Shown: one piece after another, positions 60,352 to 64,000 of the stretch
Position numbering within the stretch: the stretch's first letter is position 1
How the letters are laid out: every line of letters begins with the position of its first letter
Assembly (NCBI RefSeq): GCF_900142915.1
Contig: NZ_FRCM01000003.1
Location: 434,504 to 498,503, forward strand
Source of the DNA: Mucilaginibacter sp. OK098
GTDB lineage: Bacteria; Bacteroidota; Bacteroidia; Sphingobacteriales; Sphingobacteriaceae
Direction: 5' to 3'
DNA length: 64,000 nucleotides
Program-made: the position numbers and the translations under genes
Notes under the pieces: generated by a model
The model's database searches: none
Seen by the model: the letters and a program-made list of their open reading frames with translations, nothing else
Told to the model about the DNA's origin: nothing

Positions 60352-60777
60352 ATGTCAACGCCATCCAATATCCGCCTGGCAGTGCCGTTTTTTATGGTGC
60401 GCGATATGGAAGCTTCGCTGAATTTTTATGTGGATAAGCTTGGTTTTAAAATAACTAACCAATGGACACCCCGTGGTAAAATTGAATGGTGCTGGCTGCA
60501 CCGCGAAGCTGTTTCCCTAATGCTCCAGGAGCAACTGGACAAGGAAAAATTTGACCACGAAGGCCCGAAGGGAAAAGGAATCTCTATCTGCTTTCAATGC
60601 GTTGATGCGCTTGCCCTATATCATGAATTTACCGCAAAGGGCGTTGAAATCAAGGAGCCATTTGTAGGAAATAATATGTGGGTGGTTGCTTTCCCCGATC
60701 CTGATGGTTACCGCCTTGATTTTGAAAGCCCTACGGATGTGCCCGAAGAAACAAAATATTCGGAGTGGTTTAAGTAA
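60352..60777 (+). CDS. VOC-superfamily (glyoxalase/bleomycin-resistance-like) protein
   Basis: A 141-residue single-domain protein with two beta-alpha-beta-beta-beta modules: RLAVPFFMVRDMEASLNFYV, and VVAFPDPDGYRLDFESPTDV in the second. Metal ligand candidates are the acidic residue near Glu43 and Glu near the C-terminal DFES. Members include glyoxalases, dioxygenases and antibiotic-binding proteins, and the specific role is unknown. A possible -7 box TATTTTTG lies at 60300-60307. It stands alone. Confidence 0.88.
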   Translation: MSTPSNIRLAVPFFMVRDMEASLNFYVDKLGFKITNQWTPRGKIEWCWLHREAVSLMLQEQLDKEKFDHEGPKGKGISICFQCVDALALYHEFTAKGVEIKEPFVGNNMWVVAFPDPDGYRLDFESPTDVPEETKYSEWFK

Positions 60778-61003
60778 TTAATTCTTAGTCTTTTCCAGGC
60801 AGATCTCCGCCTCGCATCGTCCGTAGTGATTTCATGCAAAACCTTCCTGTTACGTAGAATATCCATACGGCTATCACAATATTTTTTTTATCTCACAAGC
60901 CTCCTGTACATTTATGAAAAGATAGCGGGACATCCACTAATTAATCTTAAATTCTGTAACAAAAGTTCCTGTAAATCATTTAATTATAACAAGCGATATT
61001 CAT

Positions 61004-61663
61004 ATGAAAAAAGTTATACAATTTGGCGAAACTGTTGAAGGATATGATATTCCTGTTTTAAATGAAAGAGAGATAAGAGCAGCGGCCGGAATCCTGTTCT
61101 TAGTTATTTTTTTCTCTTTGATGCTTATCATGTTTAACAACAATTTTTTACTGGCAAAGTATTCGATAACAATATTCCTGACAGATTTTATCATCCGGGT
61201 ATTTGTTAATCCTAAATTCTCCCCCTCCCTCATCATCGGGCGTTTGATCGTCAGGAACCAGGTTCCGGAATATGTTGGTGCTAAACAAAAAAAGTTTGCG
61301 TGGATCATCGGTGTGGCTTTGTCTGGTACTATGTTTATTTTCATGGTGGTAGTAAATTCATACAGCCCTATTACAGGTATTATTTGTTTGATGTGCCTAA
61401 TATTCCTGTTTTTTGAATCGGCATTCGGCATTTGTTTAGCCTGTAAAGTTTACCGGATGGTTTATGGGGAAAAAGCGCAATACTGCCCGGGCGAAGTTTG
61501 TGATGTAAAGGCAAAGCAAGACATTCAAAAAACATCAAAAGCCCAGGTTTTTATTGTTTTTGGATTTATAGCTTACATTTTCCTCATCAGTTATTTAGTT
61601 GGGGATAATTTAAGGAAAACTCCCTATGACCTGTTTGGCATTTTTTCTGCAAAGTCTAAATAA
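61004..61663 (+). CDS. DUF4395 membrane protein
   Basis: A 219-residue protein with four to five membrane helices. The start VLNEREIRAAAGILFLVIFF and the motifs FIIRVFVNPKFSPSLIIGRL and FGICLACKVYRMVYGE are characteristic of DUF4395. Cys residues in GICLACKVY and YCPGEVCD may bind sulfur or metal. DUF4395 genes are often linked to sulfur-carrier or rhodanese functions, and here the cysteine-desulfurase-like gene starts 3 bases later, which supports a joint sulfur-related role. Confidence 0.85.
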   Translation: MKKVIQFGETVEGYDIPVLNEREIRAAAGILFLVIFFSLMLIMFNNNFLLAKYSITIFLTDFIIRVFVNPKFSPSLIIGRLIVRNQVPEYVGAKQKKFAWIIGVALSGTMFIFMVVVNSYSPITGIICLMCLIFLFFESAFGICLACKVYRMVYGEKAQYCPGEVCDVKAKQDIQKTSKAQVFIVFGFIAYIFLISYLVGDNLRKTPYDLFGIFSAKSK

Positions 61664-61666
61664 AAG

Positions 61667-63226
61667 ATGACCTCAAAAAGCGCATTGGAAAATTTCTTTT
61701 CTGCCTTCCGCAGAAACATCATCGGCTATAACCAAACCTTTGAATCCCCTTTTGGGAAGAAAGCAATAGTTTATGCCGACTGGACGGCAAGCGGCAGGGC
61801 TTACCAGCCGATTGAAGAATGCCTGCGAAAGGAGATCATGCCTTTTGTGGCCAATACCCATACGGAAACTACTGTCACCGGGAAATTGATGACCAAAGCT
61901 TATGAAGCTGCTAAAGTTATTGTTAAGGAGCATGTACATGCAGATGACGATGATGTACTGATTTTTTGCGGCAGCGGAATGACAGGCGCAGTAAATAAGC
62001 TGCAAAGGATCTTAGGGCTGAGGATGCAGGAACGGCTAATGGATTATGTGGGTAATGCCCCGCAAATAAATGAGGAGCTACGGCCTGTTGTGTTTGTAAC
62101 CCATATGGAGCACCACAGCAACCAGGTTACCTGGCTGGAAACTATTGCAACCGTTGAAATAATCAGGGCTGATGAAAACGGAAATGTTGATTTAGCACAC
62201 TTCAGGAGCTTATTAGAGCAATTTAAGCACCGGAAGAATAAAATAGCTGCAGTTACCGGATGTTCTAACGTAACAGGGGTCCAAACCCCGTATCATGAAA
62301 TTGCAAAAATGATCCATGAATATGGCGGGTTATGTTTTGTTGACTTTGCCTGTTCTGCTCCCTACGTTAATATGGACATGCATCCCAAAGAAAAAGGTGC
62401 CCATTTAGATGCTATTTATTTTTCGCCCCATAAATTTCTTGGTGGCCCGGGTACATCGGGTGTGCTGATCTTTAATAAAAAGGTTTATAACAATACAATA
62501 CCTGATCAGCCGGGAGGAGGCACTATAGTGTACAGCAACCCATGGAAGGTTCATGAGTATATCGCAAATATTGAATTGCGGGAAGATGGCGGCACTCCGC
62601 CTTTGTTGCAGGGGATAAAAGCGGCAATGTGTATCCGGTTAAAGGAAGAGATGGGTGTTAAAAATATAATGCTGCGGGAAAAAGAAATATTGCAGATCAT
62701 CTTTGACAGGTTCTCGAAAATGAAAAATATTGAAATACTGGAGGGAAATATAAAAAAGCGGCTCGGCATTGTTTCATTCATTGTAAATGGAGCACATTAT
62801 AATTTGATAGTTAAAATACTGAATGATCGGTTTGGTATTCAAACAAGAGGGGGATGCTCTTGTGCCGGGACGTATGGGCACATGCTGCTGCAGGTTGACG
62901 AGACTAAATCTTATGAAATATTGAATGCTATCCGTTCCGGCGACCTGTTGTGCAAACCGGGGTGGATCAGGCTATCTGTCCATCCAACCATGACCAATAC
63001 CGAAATTGATTTTATTATGGATGCGATTGAATTGACCGCATCTCATTTTCAAGAGTGGATGAAAGATTATACCTATGATCCCGGATCAAACGAATATTTA
63101 TTTAACGGGATGGCAAGGGAACAGGACAAAGTAGCCGATTGGTTTAATGCTTCCCTGTGGAATGACCCTGCTGCTTTAATCTTCAGCGATGATGCTCTGC
63201 CTGGTTTTGCAACAATACGATCATGA
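61667..63226 (+). CDS. Cysteine-desulfurase-like class V PLP enzyme
   Basis: A 519-residue protein, longer than SufS (about 400). The class V core has FVTHMEHHSNQVTWLETI, AVTGCSNVTGVQTPYHEIAK, the PLP Asp in CFVDFACSAPYV, Schiff-base Lys256 in YFSPHKFLGGPGTSGVL, and the active-site Cys in RGGCSCAGTYGHML near residue 397. The C-terminal 100 residues are extra (YTYDPGSNEYLFNGMAREQD). Expected to release sulfur or selenium from cysteine or selenocysteine. Co-transcribed with DUF4395, so it may move sulfur at the membrane. Confidence 0.87.
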   Translation: MTSKSALENFFSAFRRNIIGYNQTFESPFGKKAIVYADWTASGRAYQPIEECLRKEIMPFVANTHTETTVTGKLMTKAYEAAKVIVKEHVHADDDDVLIFCGSGMTGAVNKLQRILGLRMQERLMDYVGNAPQINEELRPVVFVTHMEHHSNQVTWLETIATVEIIRADENGNVDLAHFRSLLEQFKHRKNKIAAVTGCSNVTGVQTPYHEIAKMIHEYGGLCFVDFACSAPYVNMDMHPKEKGAHLDAIYFSPHKFLGGPGTSGVLIFNKKVYNNTIPDQPGGGTIVYSNPWKVHEYIANIELREDGGTPPLLQGIKAAMCIRLKEEMGVKNIMLREKEILQIIFDRFSKMKNIEILEGNIKKRLGIVSFIVNGAHYNLIVKILNDRFGIQTRGGCSCAGTYGHMLLQVDETKSYEILNAIRSGDLLCKPGWIRLSVHPTMTNTEIDFIMDAIELTASHFQEWMKDYTYDPGSNEYLFNGMAREQDKVADWFNASLWNDPAALIFSDDALPGFATIRS

Positions 63227-63251
63227 TGAAATTATAAACGGAGGATTTAAA

Positions 63252-63401
63252 ATGACAAACAATACTGCCGAAAAACCACAGGTGCGTTATGCAAGACTGG
63301 CCGGCTTTGCGCTGCTACTTTGGTTTCAGCAATTGGTATTTCAACGCTTTTTAAGTTTTAACCTGCTTTTTATATTCAGAGGGGGTTTTGCCCGTAATTG
63401 A
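63252..63401 (+). pseudogene. Fragment, possibly the start of a DUF4386 gene
   Basis: ATG at 63252 starts 49 residues: MTNNTAEKPQVRYARLAGFA then LLLWFQQLVFQRFLSFNLL. The 'RYARLAGFALL' piece fits the N-terminus of DUF4386 membrane proteins, but the rest departs from it and ends within the AraC gene region, so the gene looks truncated. It overlaps the 3' end of the AraC gene on the other strand. The call is weak. Confidence 0.3.
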
Positions 63402-64000
63402 TCTGAAAAACTTATTAAAATTGGTAAAATTATTATACCCGCATTGATAACATACATCAGCAATAGTGTTCTCTGCATTCTGTAACAATTTACAGGCGTG
63501 CCCTATGCGTAATTCATTAATAAAGCGGGTGAGTGATTTTTGTGTGCTCGTTTTAAAAAATCTGCAAAATGAGTTAGTAGTCATATTACAAAGATCAGCA
63601 ACTTCTTTAAGCTCAATATCACGATGAAAATTCTGCATTAAAAATTGATAAACTTCATTAATTCTCTTTGTATTCTTTTCATCACATAAATTCTTAAAGG
63701 AAATACTTGCCAGGTAATTATATTCCTGGGAAACTGCTAGAATTTCAATGGCTTGCAGAAAATGGATTATTTTTTTAAACCCTTCTTTTTCGGATATCCG
63801 TGAAAGGATCTTTGTTACTTTTTTATTTGTTTCACCATAAAACCTTAGTCCTCTTGCCGACCGTTTAATAAGCTCTTCAGTTGGGTTTAAAATATTCTGC
63901 TCATCAGTTAGGTTCAAAAAAAAATCCGGGGGGAAATATATAACAGTCGACTTAACCTTATTTCCACTTATTTCGTGTTGAAATATTTCATCATTTAGCC
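63351..64000 (-). CDS. AraC-family regulator, 5' end beyond window
   Basis: The minus-strand frame runs from the stop at 63351 to the window edge without interruption, about 216 codons; a TTG at 63917 is not the real start, because the sequence before it (KSTVIYFPPDFFLNLTDE) is coding and fits the family's cupin-to-linker region. The C-terminal HTH pair is DLCNMTTNSFCRFFKTSTQK and VCYQCGYNNFTNFNKFFRSI, ending TGKTPSEYKK. The missing part should be about 70-80 residues of sensing domain. Confidence 0.85.
   Translation of the reverse strand, partial: LNDEIFQHEISGNKVKSTVIYFPPDFFLNLTDEQNILNPTEELIKRSARGLRFYGETNKKVTKILSRISEKEGFKKIIHFLQAIEILAVSQEYNYLASISFKNLCDEKNTKRINEVYQFLMQNFHRDIELKEVADLCNMTTNSFCRFFKTSTQKSLTRFINELRIGHACKLLQNAENTIADVCYQCGYNNFTNFNKFFRSITGKTPSEYKKQVKT

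Overview
The window looks like a chromosomal segment of a soil or plant-associated Bacteroidota, most likely Sphingobacteriaceae and close to Mucilaginibacter; the genus is an inference from gene content, not a database match. The evidence is two SusC/SusD pairs, FecI/FecR-type regulation, many secreted glycoside hydrolases, LytTR two-component pairs, families such as DUF5007, DUF4397, DUF3472 and DUF4395, a GG-leader peptide of the Bacteroidota type, TAnnTTTG promoter boxes and an AT-rich genome with few Shine-Dalgarno sequences.

Layout. 1-6.7 kb: edge fragment of a secreted protein, an AraC regulator, an orphan ECF sigma factor and a GH29/GH2 (fucosidase/beta-galactosidase) operon, then a decayed stretch. 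6.8-9.3 kb: OsmC, an SDR and an AraC regulator, with two CRP/FNR-like dyads between the divergent osmC and SDR genes. 9.5-12.1 kb: a four-gene operon on the minus strand (hypothetical protein, multi-pass membrane protein, histidine kinase, NarL-type regulator). 12.4-16.3 kb: a tight plus-strand cluster of TIR, TIR-like (ThsB/MTH538 type), caspase, SLOG-like, lamin-tail-like and TIR proteins. This is the best candidate for an undescribed conflict or defence system in the window. 16.7-29.7 kb: a six-hairpin glycosidase, a 170-bp tandem repeat, then a polysaccharide-utilisation locus (SusC, SusD, GH89, HGSNAT-like acyltransferase, GH28) read away from a divergent LacI regulator that has a palindromic operator.

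29.9-38.7 kb: M24 peptidase-like protein, LysR regulator, a MITE-like element, an outer-membrane barrel, a LytTR two-component pair flanked by two copies of a repeat, small secreted proteins, a DUF3472 protein followed by a truncated fucosidase, and a cysteine-rich GG-leader peptide. 38.9-47.7 kb: a sigma/FecR/SusC/SusD/fasciclin/DUF5007 locus. 47.7-49.6 kb: two identical palindromes, a symporter gene remnant, four 22-bp iterons and a DUF4143 ATPase.

49.6-58.0 kb: an eight-gene operon (PQQ-type dehydrogenase with cytochrome domain, SMP-30 protein, cytochrome c, RidA, SelA-like PLP enzyme, amidohydrolase, RraA-like protein, BASS-type transporter). Nearly all soluble products carry export signals, which suggests a periplasmic oxidation and deamination pathway. 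58.4-64 kb: a second LytTR pair, a VOC protein, DUF4395 plus a cysteine-desulfurase-like enzyme, a truncated gene and an AraC regulator that runs off the right edge.

The genes fall into independent modules: glycan capture and hydrolysis, each under its own local regulator; redox and amine catabolism in the cell envelope; and one conflict-type island. No rRNA, complete tRNA, intact transposase or CRISPR array was seen.
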